A stretch of 64,000 nucleotides of DNA from Ilumatobacteraceae bacterium (GTDB lineage Bacteria; Actinomycetota; Acidimicrobiia; Acidimicrobiales; Ilumatobacteraceae): assembly GCA_022843125.1 (NCBI GenBank), contig JALHOG010000010.1, forward strand, positions 1 through 64,000, in the 5' to 3' direction. This document shows positions 8,341 to 16,972 of the stretch, in pieces. The notes below the pieces were generated by a model, which had not been told where the DNA came from, ran no database searches, and saw only the letters and a program-made list of their open reading frames with translations. Both the position numbers and the translations under genes were made by a program. Position 1 is the first letter of the stretch. The number at the start of each line of letters is the position of its first letter.

Positions 8341-8897
8341 GAGAGCTCCTCTTCGAGCGCCGGGTCGAGCGCAGATGCGGTGGACGGTCCGAACGAGACC
8401 AGGTTGACGACGATGATCGCAGCGAATCCGCACAACGCCATGAAGGCGAGGCTGACGAACCCGAAGGTACGGAACCACGGCACCGCGCACGCCGGTCCGA
8501 ACAGGGCGCAGGTCCCGGTCTCCCAGCTCGGGTTCCACTCCAAGAGGTAGTGGTACGTGCTGAGGCACAGGCCGATCACCGCGAGGGTGAGCGAGTACCA
8601 GCGGGCATTCGCGTCTCGGCGCCACAGACCGACGATGCCGATCACGGCGATCGGGTACATCGCGATTCGCTGGTACCAGCAGTACGTGCACGGCGTGTAG
8701 TCGGCCGATTCGGAGAAGTAGAGGCTGCCGAGCGTCGCCGTGCCCGCCACCACCAGCGTCAGCACGTCGCGAAGAGCCGTGACCCGACGACCCAAACTGG
8801 CAGCACCGGACGACGTCGTCGCGAGCGCTCGGGCCGTCAGCAGCGCGACCGCGCCCGCACCGGCGAGCAGCGCGAACAGCGCCGTGAGGACCTGCAT
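8337..8897 (-). CDS. DsbB-like disulfide bond formation membrane protein
   Basis: About 186 residues with four predicted membrane helices. The DsbB/BdbC signature CTYCWYQR lies on the first extracytoplasmic segment and matches the C-x2-C-W-x-Q-R of BdbC-type proteins. A second pair of cysteines (TCALFGPAC) lies in a later extracytoplasmic loop. The family re-oxidises a DsbA-like partner and passes electrons to quinone. The start is uncertain: the ATG at 8897 was chosen, but GTG codons at 8909 and 8915 would also fit and lengthen the first helix. The stop overlaps the start of the CPHC lipoprotein by 4 bases, giving a natural oxidase/partner operon. Confidence 0.82.
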   Translation of the reverse strand: MQVLTALFALLAGAGAVALLTARALATTSSGAASLGRRVTALRDVLTLVVAGTATLGSLYFSESADYTPCTYCWYQRIAMYPIAVIGIVGLWRRDANARWYSLTLAVIGLCLSTYHYLLEWNPSWETGTCALFGPACAVPWFRTFGFVSLAFMALCGFAAIIVVNLVSFGPSTASALDPALEEELS

Positions 8898-9081
8898 TGC
8901 TTCGACCACGACCACCAGTATGCGCGAGACCGAGGCCCCGAGAACGGCGCCCGACGTCACATCGCACCAGGGCCGAACGGACAGGGTGGGGTGGGGGTCG
9001 AGCGGCACCCTCCTGGATGTGCTGCCACCCGGAGGGTGCCAACCTCCCTCCCGGGCGACGACAGGGCGTCATCACAGGGGC

Positions 9082-9087
9082 TAACGT
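9082..9087 (+). promoter_or_regulatory. Leaderless-type -10 hexamer for the DUF2510 gene
   Basis: TAACGT, 7 bases before the ATG at 9095. Confidence 0.45.
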
Positions 9088-9094
9088 GCCCGCC

Positions 9095-9865
9095 ATGCAA
9101 GAGTTCTCCTCGATCAGCGTGTCCTCCTACGAGGCCGGTTCGCTCGCCGACCAACTCACCGAGCAGGCACGGCACGGATGGAATGTCGTCGCGATCGTCC
9201 CGACGGGGAGCACGGTCACGGCATACCTCTCACGGGCCGCCTCGGGCGATGACCACGGCGTCGGCCACGTGCCGGCCGAGGCACCGGCCGCCGAGCCCGT
9301 GGCCGACGCCAGCAGCGCAGCCGCCTCCTGGTCGGTGCTGGCCGAGGAAGCATCCGCCGCGCCCGAGCCCGCCGCCGAGCCGATCACCGTTCCCGAGATC
9401 GTCGTGCCGGAGGTGAGCCTCCCCCACGTGAGCCAGCCCGACGTGAGCGTTCCCGAGATCACGGTTCCCGAGGCGTATCAGCCCGAACCGACCTTCGTCG
9501 AGGCCGTGCAGCCCGCCGTCGAGCCGGTCAACGAGCCGGCCGGTTGGGCCGTCGCTCCCGAGTCGGCATCGACCAACGACACGGTCGCCGTCAGCGCCGA
9601 CCCGGCTTCCGGGCTGGGGGGCTACAGCACGACCTCGTACGACAGCGGGGCATCGATCGCCGCTGCCGCCAGCGAGGTCGCTGCCGAGCCGCAGCAGGCA
9701 GCGGTCGTCGAGACCCAGGCCACCGCGGCAGCAGCGAGCGCCGCACCGGCCGGCTGGTACGCAGACCCGTCGTCGCGCTACGAACTGCGCTACTGGGATG
9801 GCGGCCAGTGGACCGAGCACGTGTCGCGCGGCGGCCAGCAGTTCACCGACCCACCGGTCGCCTGA
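9095..9865 (+). CDS. DUF2510 domain protein with acidic Pro/Val-rich middle
   Basis: 256 residues. The first 50 (MQEFSSISVSSYEAGSLADQ and following) form a small alpha/beta domain ending VTAYLSR. Residues 60-220 are low complexity, rich in Ala, Glu, Pro and Val with repeated VPEI/VPEV and QPDVS blocks, and probably disordered. The C-terminus is a DUF2510 domain: PAGWYADPSSRYELRYWDGGQ followed by WTEHVS, a W-rich module common at the ends of actinobacterial membrane-associated proteins. No membrane helix is visible. The next gene begins within its stop codon region (CTGA overlap). Confidence 0.72.
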   Translation: MQEFSSISVSSYEAGSLADQLTEQARHGWNVVAIVPTGSTVTAYLSRAASGDDHGVGHVPAEAPAAEPVADASSAAASWSVLAEEASAAPEPAAEPITVPEIVVPEVSLPHVSQPDVSVPEITVPEAYQPEPTFVEAVQPAVEPVNEPAGWAVAPESASTNDTVAVSADPASGLGGYSTTSYDSGASIAAAASEVAAEPQQAAVVETQATAAAASAAPAGWYADPSSRYELRYWDGGQWTEHVSRGGQQFTDPPVA

Positions 9866-10491
9866 CCATCACGGCCCCCATCGCGAGTTCGCTGAGCGCC
9901 CGCCCGTTCGCCGATCTGCTCGCCACGCCCGGCGTGGTCGAGGAGTGCGAACTGCGCGGGCGCTTCGGCTTCATGGCCTACCACGGGGGCGGGCTCGAGG
10001 AGACCACCGACGTGATCGCCCGCGCCGCTGCGCAGGCGAGCGGGGCGTCGTACTACGGCGTCGTCCAACCAGCCTCGCTGCAGCGGCACGTCCCGTCGAT
10101 CAGGGTGACGCGGGATCAGTCACCCGTGCTCGACGAGTTCCTCGACCACGTCGACGTCGTGGTCACGATCCACGGGTTCGGCCGGCGCGGGTTGTTCACG
10201 TCGCTGCTGCTCGGTGGGCGCAACCGTGAGCTGGCCGACCACGTGGCCGGTCACCTCCGGCCGGCGCTTCCCGCCTACCGGATCGTCGACGATCTCGATC
10301 ACATCCCGGTGGAGTTACAAGGCGTGCACGCGCGCAACCCGGTCAACGTGCCGCGCGATGCCGGGGTGCAGATCGAACTACCGCCCCGCGTGCGCGGCTC
10401 CAGCCCGCTCTGGTGGGACTGGGAACACGGTCTCGTCCCGCACACCGAAGCGCTGATCGCCGCCCTCACACGGGCCGCGACCGCCGCGTGA
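9862..10491 (+). CDS. Poly-gamma-glutamate hydrolase family protein
   Basis: About 209 residues resembling the zinc-dependent poly-gamma-glutamate hydrolase family (phage PghP type). The core reads FADLLA, GFMAYHGGGLEETTDVIA (His-Gly-Gly with Glu, candidate zinc ligands), SYYGVVQP, and a later VTIHGFGRRG with another His. No ATG, GTG or TTG exists upstream of the conserved start in this frame; the best candidate is the CTG at 9862, whose last two bases are shared with the TGA of the DUF2510 gene. The only internal ATG (9973) would delete the N-terminal strand. Initiation by coupling at a CTG is therefore proposed. The substrate in this host is unknown. Confidence 0.7.
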   Translation: MTITAPIASSLSARPFADLLATPGVVEECELRGRFGFMAYHGGGLEETTDVIARAAAQASGASYYGVVQPASLQRHVPSIRVTRDQSPVLDEFLDHVDVVVTIHGFGRRGLFTSLLLGGRNRELADHVAGHLRPALPAYRIVDDLDHIPVELQGVHARNPVNVPRDAGVQIELPPRVRGSSPLWWDWEHGLVPHTEALIAALTRAATAA

Positions 10492-10500
10492 ACCCGACGG

Positions 10501-10520
10501 CGCTCACGACGGTGTGAGCG
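10501..10520. terminator. Hairpin between convergent PGA-hydrolase and MFS genes
   Basis: Perfect 7-base stem (CGCTCAC / GTGAGCG) with a 6-base loop, starting 10 bases past the plus-strand stop and overlapping the last codons of the minus-strand gene. It may terminate in both directions; no T-tract. Confidence 0.4.
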
Positions 10521-11706
10521 GTGTCGGCGGTGTCGTCGGTTCGTGGATGCGGCGGTCGGCGATGGCGACGAACACGCAGGCGAGCACGAGGAAGCCGGCT
10601 GCGCTGAGCCAGGCGGCGTGATAGTTGACGTGTTCGGCGACCACGCCGAACACGATCGGCCCGGCGACCGCACCGGCCAAGGTGCCGGTCATCGCGATGC
10701 CGGTCGCCACGCCCGGCGCCGACGGGTTGCTGCGAACGACGGCAAGGTGGAACAGGCCAGGCCACGCATACGCGGTGGCGAACGCGAGCGGTGTCGCGAT
10801 CACGAACACGACCGTCTGCTCGAGCGCCAGCAGTCCGAACGTGACCGCCGCGGCGGCGAACAACCACACCATGAACGACAGCGTCCGCCCCGGATGGCGG
10901 TCGGCGCGGGCGCCGAACAGCAGCCGCACCCCGATCCCGAGGATCGAGCCGATCACCAACAGCCCGGCCGCGCCCGACTCGCCGAGGCCGGCCTCGACAC
11001 CGCCGCGCACGAGGAACGCGCTGAGCGCGTTGGACGCGGAGGATCCGAAGCCCACGCCGATCGCCAGGATGATCAGCGCGCTGGTGGCGACGTCGGGAGC
11101 CGCCGTTCGGTCGGGGCGGCGGCGGACCGTGCCCGACGGCTGTTGTGGGACCTGCCACGCCGCGAACAGCGCGAACAGCGCCCCGGCGACGAACGCCCAC
11201 CGCCAACCGGTGTCGGCCGCGATCGGGACCGCCAGACCGCCCACGAGCGCGGCGGCCGGGATCGCCGACTTCTGGATGCCGAGCGCGAGCCCGAGCCGGT
11301 GCTGCGGGACGATGCCGACGAGGTACACGTTCGACGCCGGCTGCGCGAGCGAGTTCGCGAGCCCGCCCACGGCGAGCAATGTGGCGAGCAACCACCACTG
11401 CTGTACCGCGCCGGCGATCGCGACCTGCGCCGCGGCACTCACGGCGGCGCCCATGCGCAGCGCCCGCTGGGCGCCGATGTGCTCGACGATCCCACCCATC
11501 CACGGCGAGCCGATGGCGCCCACCGCGTAGAAGACGCCGACCGCGAGCCCGAGCGCGGCGTCTCCGAATCCGAGGTCGCGCTGGAGCTGGATCGCCAGCG
11601 AGCCCGTGAAGAACACGGGGAGGTTGGCCGAGATCGTCGCCGTCAGCGACGCCACGAGCCCGCGCCGCCGCGACGACCTCGCCGTCGTACTCGCCGAACT
11701 GCTCAC
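10504..11706 (-). CDS. Major facilitator superfamily transporter
   Basis: 400 residues from the GTG at 11706, with about 12 hydrophobic segments. Loop motifs such as GGIVEHIGAQRALRMG (motif A-like, loop 2-3) and FGARADRHPGRTL (the equivalent loop 8-9) mark an MFS transporter. The substrate cannot be inferred. The start was placed at VSSSAST because the first helix begins about 20 residues later; the frame stays open upstream but loses protein character. It diverges from the Get3-like ATPase operon across about 114 bases and converges with the hydrolase gene. Confidence 0.85.
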   Translation of the reverse strand: MSSSASTTARSSRRRGLVASLTATISANLPVFFTGSLAIQLQRDLGFGDAALGLAVGVFYAVGAIGSPWMGGIVEHIGAQRALRMGAAVSAAAQVAIAGAVQQWWLLATLLAVGGLANSLAQPASNVYLVGIVPQHRLGLALGIQKSAIPAAALVGGLAVPIAADTGWRWAFVAGALFALFAAWQVPQQPSGTVRRRPDRTAAPDVATSALIILAIGVGFGSSASNALSAFLVRGGVEAGLGESGAAGLLVIGSILGIGVRLLFGARADRHPGRTLSFMVWLFAAAAVTFGLLALEQTVVFVIATPLAFATAYAWPGLFHLAVVRSNPSAPGVATGIAMTGTLAGAVAGPIVFGVVAEHVNYHAAWLSAAGFLVLACVFVAIADRRIHEPTTPPTPLTPS

Positions 11707-11808
11707 ACGTATCCCGCCATCATCCCGCCCAGTTGTATACAACGCGCGATCCCCGAAATCCCCAACGCACGATCGTGCGCTCGGAGCGCGTTCTCGCTCC
11801 CGCCGATC

Positions 11809-11814
11809 TACCGT
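11809..11814 (+). promoter_or_regulatory. Leaderless-type -10 hexamer for the ATPase pair
   Basis: TACCGT, 6 bases before the GTG at 11821. Confidence 0.5.
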
Positions 11815-11820
11815 GATGGG

Positions 11821-12810
11821 GTGGACGTGGCTGCCGGCTCGGTCGAGGCATGGGTGCACCGGGCCCGGGTGGCGTTCGTCGTCGGCAAGGGCGGTGTCGG
11901 GACGAGCACCGTCGCTGCGGCGCTCGCCGTGCTGGCCGCCGACGGCGGGGCGAACGTGCTGCTCGTCTCGGTCGACGGCAAGCCGGGGCTCGGACCGCTG
12001 CTGGGCGGCAAGCCGCTCAGCGCACGTGAGCAGACGCTGCACTCGACTGCGGCCGGCGGTCGCATCCGGGCCCGGACGATCTCCCCCGAGCAATCGTTCC
12101 TCGACTACCTCGAGCTGAAGGGGTTCGGCGGCATGCTCCGGCGCGTCGCCGCGGCCGCCTCGTTCGACGTGATCGCCGGCTCGACGCCGGGCATGGAGCA
12201 CCTGCTGGTGCTCGGCAAGATCAAGGAACTCGACCGCGAGCGCGTCGCCGACCTGATCGTCGTCGACGCACCACCGGCCGGGCATGCCGCCCCCTTCCTC
12301 CGCTCGGCCGCTGCACTGCAGGACGCGGTGTCGAGCGGCCCGATCCGCGAGCAGGCCGACGAGGTGGCCGCCCTCCTCGCCGATCACGGCCGCTGCCACG
12401 GGGTGCTCGTGACGCTGCCGGAGGACACGCCCGTCAGCGAGACGATCGAGCTCGCCTACGACCTGGAGGACCGGCTCGGCCTCGCCCTCGCGCCGCTCGT
12501 GGTCAACGGCTGCTGGCCGGATCGACCGGGCCTCACGATGACCGCGACCACCGCCGCGCGCAAGCAGGGTGTCACCGTGACGGCGGCGACGAAGCGCTCG
12601 CTCGACGCCGTCGTCCGGTTCGGACGGGCACGGGTCGACGCCCAGCGCGCCCAACTCGACCGGCTCGACCGCGAGCTCCCGCTGCCGCGAGTGCACCTCC
12701 CGCGGCTGCCCGTCGCCCGCCTCCTCCCCGAGCACCTCGACCGGCTCGCGGCTGCGCTCGGTACCGAACCAATCGCGCCCGACGTCGAGCGGACGGGCGG
12801 TCGCCGATGA
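11821..12810 (+). CDS. Get3/ArsA-like ATPase, first subunit of a pair, altered Walker A
   Basis: 329 residues from the GTG at 11821 (a second GTG is two codons on). It resembles the first member of the paired ArsA/Get3-like ATPases of actinobacteria (Rv3679-type). The P-loop reads GKGGVGTST: the deviant signature Lys is present (residue 23) but the universal P-loop Lys is Thr (residue 28). Other motifs are VVDAPPAGH (switch II-like D-A-P-P) and LLVLGKIKELDR, which matches the family. The loss of the P-loop Lys predicts weak or no ATP hydrolysis at its own site. The last 4 bases overlap the start of the partner gene, so both are made together. Confidence 0.82.
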   Translation: MDVAAGSVEAWVHRARVAFVVGKGGVGTSTVAAALAVLAADGGANVLLVSVDGKPGLGPLLGGKPLSAREQTLHSTAAGGRIRARTISPEQSFLDYLELKGFGGMLRRVAAAASFDVIAGSTPGMEHLLVLGKIKELDRERVADLIVVDAPPAGHAAPFLRSAAALQDAVSSGPIREQADEVAALLADHGRCHGVLVTLPEDTPVSETIELAYDLEDRLGLALAPLVVNGCWPDRPGLTMTATTAARKQGVTVTAATKRSLDAVVRFGRARVDAQRAQLDRLDRELPLPRVHLPRLPVARLLPEHLDRLAAALGTEPIAPDVERTGGRR

Positions 12811-13907
12811 CCACACCGCCGGCGACCGACATGGCGAGCGTCCTGCGCGACTCGTCGCTGGTGGTCACCTGCGGGCCCGGCGGCGTCGGCAAGACGACCA
12901 CCGCGGCAGCCCTCGCGCTGGCGGCCGCCGAGACGGGTCGGCGGGTCATCGTCGTCACGGTCGATCCCGCCCGCCGGCTCGCCGACACCCTCGGCATCGA
13001 CGGGTCGAGCGCGAACGACCCGTTCGAGGTGACGGGAGCAGGCCGCGACGGCGGCGAGCTGTGGGCCCAGATGCTCGACGCGCAGGCCACCTTCGACCGG
13101 ATGATCCTCGACCGCACCGACGACCCGGAGCGCGCCCGGACGATCCTGACCAACCCGATCTACCGGAGCATCGCCGGCTCGCTCGCGGGCGCCCAGGAAT
13201 ACATGGCGATCGAGCGGCTGCACCAGCTGTGGTCGAGCGGTGAGTGGGACCTGATCGTGATCGACACGCCACCGTCGCGGCACGCGATCGATCTGCTCGA
13301 GGCACCCGACCGCCTGGTCACCTTCTTCGGGCACCCGGTGTACCGCGTCCTCACGGCCCCGGGCCGGTCGCTCGCGCGGGTCACGAACGCCGGCGCCTCG
13401 GCGTTCCTGTGGGCGATCCGTCGCCTCGCCGGGCCGCAGGTGGTCGAGGACACGATCGAGTTCTTCCGCGCGCTGGCCGGGATCGAGGCCGGGTTGCGCC
13501 AGCGTGCCGCCGACACGGCCGCCGTGCTGCGCAGCGCCGGCACGTCGTTCGTCCTCGTGTCGAGCCCGCGGGCCGAGGCGATCGACGAAGCCGTGCACCT
13601 CGCCGAGGCGCTCCGCATCGGCGGCTACCCGCTCGCGGCGACCGTCGTCAACCTTGTCCATCCCACCCCGACGCCGATCGACGCCGACACGCTCGCTGCG
13701 CTCGCCGACATCGGCGACGGCCCGCTCGCCGACCAGCTCACGTTCCACCGTGAGCTGTCCGCCCTCGCCGACGCGGAGACACGCGAGATCCGGACGCTGC
13801 GCGCCCACGCCGGCAGCACCCCGCTCGTCGAGGTCCCGCTGCTCGACGACATCTCCGACCTGGCCGCCCTCGCCGCCCTCGGCAGCCTCCTCACATCCGG
13901 TCTCTAG
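12807..13907 (+). CDS. Get3/ArsA-like ATPase, second subunit of a pair
   Basis: 366 residues, start ATG inside an ATGA overlap with the upstream subunit. The P-loop reads GPGGVGKTTTAAAL: the catalytic P-loop Lys (residue 29) is present, but the signature Lys expected at residue 24 is Pro. VTVDPARRLAD (switch I-like), VIDTPPSRHAID (switch II) and AGAQEYMAIERL agree with Rv3680-like proteins. Relatives of this type act as a heteromeric Get3-like complex in mycobacteria. Together with the partner's opposite substitution, this suggests one functional ATP site per heterodimer. No membrane helices are seen; it is presumably cytosolic. Confidence 0.85.
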   Translation: MTTPPATDMASVLRDSSLVVTCGPGGVGKTTTAAALALAAAETGRRVIVVTVDPARRLADTLGIDGSSANDPFEVTGAGRDGGELWAQMLDAQATFDRMILDRTDDPERARTILTNPIYRSIAGSLAGAQEYMAIERLHQLWSSGEWDLIVIDTPPSRHAIDLLEAPDRLVTFFGHPVYRVLTAPGRSLARVTNAGASAFLWAIRRLAGPQVVEDTIEFFRALAGIEAGLRQRAADTAAVLRSAGTSFVLVSSPRAEAIDEAVHLAEALRIGGYPLAATVVNLVHPTPTPIDADTLAALADIGDGPLADQLTFHRELSALADAETREIRTLRAHAGSTPLVEVPLLDDISDLAALAALGSLLTSGL

Positions 13908-13928
13908 CCCGGTGTGGGTCCGAGCATC

Positions 13929-13934
13929 TACGGT
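13929..13934 (+). promoter_or_regulatory. Leaderless-type -10 hexamer for the GH38 gene
   Basis: TACGGT, 6 bases before the GTG at 13941; it lies 22 bases after the preceding stop, so the gene probably has its own promoter. Confidence 0.5.
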
Positions 13935-13940
13935 GCTCGC

Positions 13941-16904
13941 GTGCATGTCGATCGGGGTCTGGTCGAGGAGCGGGTGACGCGGGAGCTCTACGAGCGGGTC
14001 CTGCCGCTCGTGGAGCGCGAGGTGCTGCCGCTGGGCATCACCGCCGGGCTCTCGCCCGACGAGCAGGCGCCGTTCGAGGCGGGTTCGATGTGGGGGCCGC
14101 CGTGGAGCACCACCTGGTTCACGTTCACCGGGGTGCTGCCCGAGCACTGGGCCGGCGGGCGCGTCGAGGCCGTGATCGACCTCGGCTTCCGGGGTGACGC
14201 CGCCGGCTTCCAGTGCGAGGGGCTCGTCGTCGACGACGCCGGCCGGCCGGTCCAGGGCATCCATCCCCGCCGCACCCACCACCGCATCGACGCCACACCG
14301 GGCCCGGTGACGGTGCGGTTGGAGGCGGCCTCGAACCCGTCGTTCCGGCAGTTCGCACCGTCGCCGCTCGGGCTCCCCGAGACCGCCGGCGAAACGCCGC
14401 TCTACCGGTTCCGTGACGCCCATCTCGCCCTCGTCGCCAGCGACGCCGAAGCGCTCGTGCACGACCTCGACGTCGTCGACGGCCTGATGCGCACGATGGC
14501 ACTCACCGATCCGCGCCGGCCCCGCTTCCTGCACACCCTCGAACGGGCCCTCGACGCGTGCCCCGACGTCGAACGCGCCCGTGGCGTGCTGCGGCCGCTG
14601 CTCACCATGCGCGCCGCCGACAGCGCCCACCGGGTGATCGCCATCGGCCACGCCCACATCGACACCGCGTGGCTGTGGCCGATCCGCGAGACGGTCCGCA
14701 AGTGCACCCGCACGTTCGCGTCGGCCGTGCGGCTGATGGACGAGTACCCCGAGTACCGGTTCACCTGCTCACAGGCACAGCAGTACGCGTGGATCGAGGA
14801 GCGCCACCCCGACCTGTTCGAGCGGATCACCGTCAAGGTGCGCGGCGGGCAGTGGATCCCGGTCGGGGGCATGTGGGTCGAGGCCGACATGAACCTGCCG
14901 TCGGGGGAGAGCCTCGCCCGCCAGATCGTGCACGGCCAACGCTGGTTCGAGTCGCGGTTCGGTGCGCGGTGCACCGAGGTGTGGATCCCTGACGTGTTCG
15001 GCTACCCGGCGTCGATGCCGCAGCTCTACGCGGCGGGCGGCATGCGCCGCTTCGTGACGCAGAAGTTGTCATGGAACACCACCAATCGCTTCCCGCATCA
15101 CACGTTCTGGTGGGAGGGTCTCGACGGCACGCGCGTGCTGACGCACTTCCCGCCGGTCGACACCTACAACGCCGAGATCACCCCGACCGAGGTCGTCGCA
15201 TCGGCGGAACGGTTCCGCGAGTCGGCGTGGTCCGACTGGTCGCTGATGCCGTTCGGACATGGAGACGGCGGTGGTGGGCCCACGCGGGAGATGCTCGAGC
15301 GGGCCCGCCGGCTCGCCGACATCGACGGTTCACCGCGCGTGTCGATCGGCTCGCCGGCCGAGTTCTTCGAGCGCGTCGAGCGCGAGCACTTCGACGGTGC
15401 CCCGGTGCCCGTGTGGCGCGGCGAGCTGTACTTCGAGACGCACCGCGGCACGCTGACGAGCCAGCTCCGGACGAAGGAGGGCAACCGCCGCTGCGAACGT
15501 CTGTTGCGCGAGGTCGAGCTGTGGGCGGCGACGCTCGGGGAGCCGGCCGACATCGACCACCTGTGGCGCGAGGTGCTCACCCAGCAGTTCCACGACATCA
15601 TCCCCGGCTCGTCGATCGCCTGGGTGCACGACGACGCCGAGCAGGTGCACGCGGCGGTGATCGAGGCGCTCGAGGCGCGCCGCACCTCGCTGCTCGACCG
15701 GCTGGTCCCCGCGACACCCCACGTCGTGAACGCGGCGGCGGTCGATCGCGACGAGGTGATCGACGGCCCCGACGGGCCGGTGCGGGTGCGGGTGCCGGCG
15801 AACGGGATCGCTCCGCTCGCCACGGTGGCGGCAGACGACATCGACGATCAGGTGGTCGTCACCGACCGCTCGATGGTCAACCGGTACCTGGCCGTGCGGT
15901 GGGACGACGACGGCCACCTCACGTCGATCATCGACGTCGATCGGGCGCGCGAGCTGCTTCCCGAGGGCGCCCTCGCGGCGGTGCTCGAGCTCGCCCCCGA
16001 CCACCCGGTCCGCTACGACGCATGGGACCTCGAATCGTGGACACCGGCGCTCGGCGAGGCGATCTGCGCCGCCGGCGGCGCCGAGGTCGCCGTCGACGTG
16101 CTCGAGACCGGGCCGGCGCGGGGTCGCGTCCGAGTGCGTCGGACGTTCGGTGCCTCGGTCGCCACCGTCACCTACACGGTGCAGGCCGGCTCACCCCGGC
16201 TCGACGTCGGGGTGGAACTCGACTGGCACCATCGCGAGCACCTCCTGTCGATCACGTTCCCGATCGACGTCCACGCCGACACCGCCGCGTGCGACATCCA
16301 GTTCGGTCATGTGCGCCGCCCGACGCACCCGTCGAGCCCGTGGGACGCGGCGAAGTTCGAGGTGTGCGCCCACCGCTACGTCGACGTGAGCGAGCCCGCG
16401 TTCGGCGTCGCCGTGCTCAACGACGGCCGGTACGGCCATGGCCTGTTCGGCGGGCGCGTCCGTGTGTCGCTCGCCCGCGGCGCGCAGTACCCCGATCCCG
16501 ACGCCGACCGCGGGCACCACTCGGTGCACCTGGCCCTGCTCCCCCACGGCCCGGGCCTCGACGACGTGGTCGCCGAGGCGGAGCGGTTCGTGACCCCGTT
16601 GCGAATCGTCACGGGTTCGACGACCACGGATGCACCCGCGCCGATCGTCACGCTCGACGGCGCCGGTGTCGAGATCGACGCGATCAAGCTCGCGGATCTG
16701 GGCGATCCGGATCTGGTCGTGCGGTTGCACGAGTCGGTCGGCAACCGCACGCACGTCACCGTCCGCTGCGATCGCCGCATCACCGCGGCCAGCCGCTGCA
16801 ACCTCCTCGAAGAGCCCCAGTCGGGCCTCGAGGTCGGCGACGGCATCTGCGCGTTCACGATCGACCCCTTCGAGATCGTGACGCTGCGCCTGTCACGTAC
16901 GTGA
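13941..16904 (+). CDS. Alpha-mannosidase, glycoside hydrolase family 38
   Basis: 987 residues, typical for bacterial class II alpha-mannosidases. The N-terminal domain (about 1-230) precedes the catalytic barrel: GHAHIDTAWLWP (zinc His and Asp), IPVGGMWVEADMN, and VWIPDVFGYPASMPQL, which carries the nucleophile Asp. FGHGDGGGG and QFHDIIPGSS (the latter including a zinc His) follow. The C-terminal half is beta-rich, as in the family. No signal peptide, so it is probably cytoplasmic and degrades imported mannosides. GTG 13941 was chosen because of the -10 element 6 bases upstream; GTG 13914 would add nine residues. The stop codon lies inside the left arm of a large inverted repeat. Confidence 0.93.
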   Translation: MHVDRGLVEERVTRELYERVLPLVEREVLPLGITAGLSPDEQAPFEAGSMWGPPWSTTWFTFTGVLPEHWAGGRVEAVIDLGFRGDAAGFQCEGLVVDDAGRPVQGIHPRRTHHRIDATPGPVTVRLEAASNPSFRQFAPSPLGLPETAGETPLYRFRDAHLALVASDAEALVHDLDVVDGLMRTMALTDPRRPRFLHTLERALDACPDVERARGVLRPLLTMRAADSAHRVIAIGHAHIDTAWLWPIRETVRKCTRTFASAVRLMDEYPEYRFTCSQAQQYAWIEERHPDLFERITVKVRGGQWIPVGGMWVEADMNLPSGESLARQIVHGQRWFESRFGARCTEVWIPDVFGYPASMPQLYAAGGMRRFVTQKLSWNTTNRFPHHTFWWEGLDGTRVLTHFPPVDTYNAEITPTEVVASAERFRESAWSDWSLMPFGHGDGGGGPTREMLERARRLADIDGSPRVSIGSPAEFFERVEREHFDGAPVPVWRGELYFETHRGTLTSQLRTKEGNRRCERLLREVELWAATLGEPADIDHLWREVLTQQFHDIIPGSSIAWVHDDAEQVHAAVIEALEARRTSLLDRLVPATPHVVNAAAVDRDEVIDGPDGPVRVRVPANGIAPLATVAADDIDDQVVVTDRSMVNRYLAVRWDDDGHLTSIIDVDRARELLPEGALAAVLELAPDHPVRYDAWDLESWTPALGEAICAAGGAEVAVDVLETGPARGRVRVRRTFGASVATVTYTVQAGSPRLDVGVELDWHHREHLLSITFPIDVHADTAACDIQFGHVRRPTHPSSPWDAAKFEVCAHRYVDVSEPAFGVAVLNDGRYGHGLFGGRVRVSLARGAQYPDPDADRGHHSVHLALLPHGPGLDDVVAEAERFVTPLRIVTGSTTTDAPAPIVTLDGAGVEIDAIKLADLGDPDLVVRLHESVGNRTHVTVRCDRRITAASRCNLLEEPQSGLEVGDGICAFTIDPFEIVTLRLSRT

Positions 16905-16972
16905 CGGAATGGGTCAGACCAACTCCGTCACGGCTCGAGCTGTGACGGAGTTGGTCTGACCCAATCCGTCAC
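16901..16972. repeat. Large inverted repeat, 31-bp arms, between convergent genes
   Basis: Left arm 16901-16931 and right arm 16942-16972 are reverse complements with one mismatch (30 of 31), around a 10-base loop that itself contains the palindrome GCTCGAGC. Both arms begin GTGACGG and end CCGTCAC. The TGA of the plus-strand GH38 gene (16902-16904) and the TGA of the minus-strand M20 gene (16969-16971) both come from these ends. It would form a very strong bidirectional terminator, and it may be a dispersed genomic repeat. Confidence 0.9.

Noticed and set aside
12456-14657. A 733-codon open frame on the minus strand antisense to the ATPase pair and GH38
   Set aside because: Low-complexity translation rich in Arg, Gly and Val; both antisense genes are well supported by motifs.
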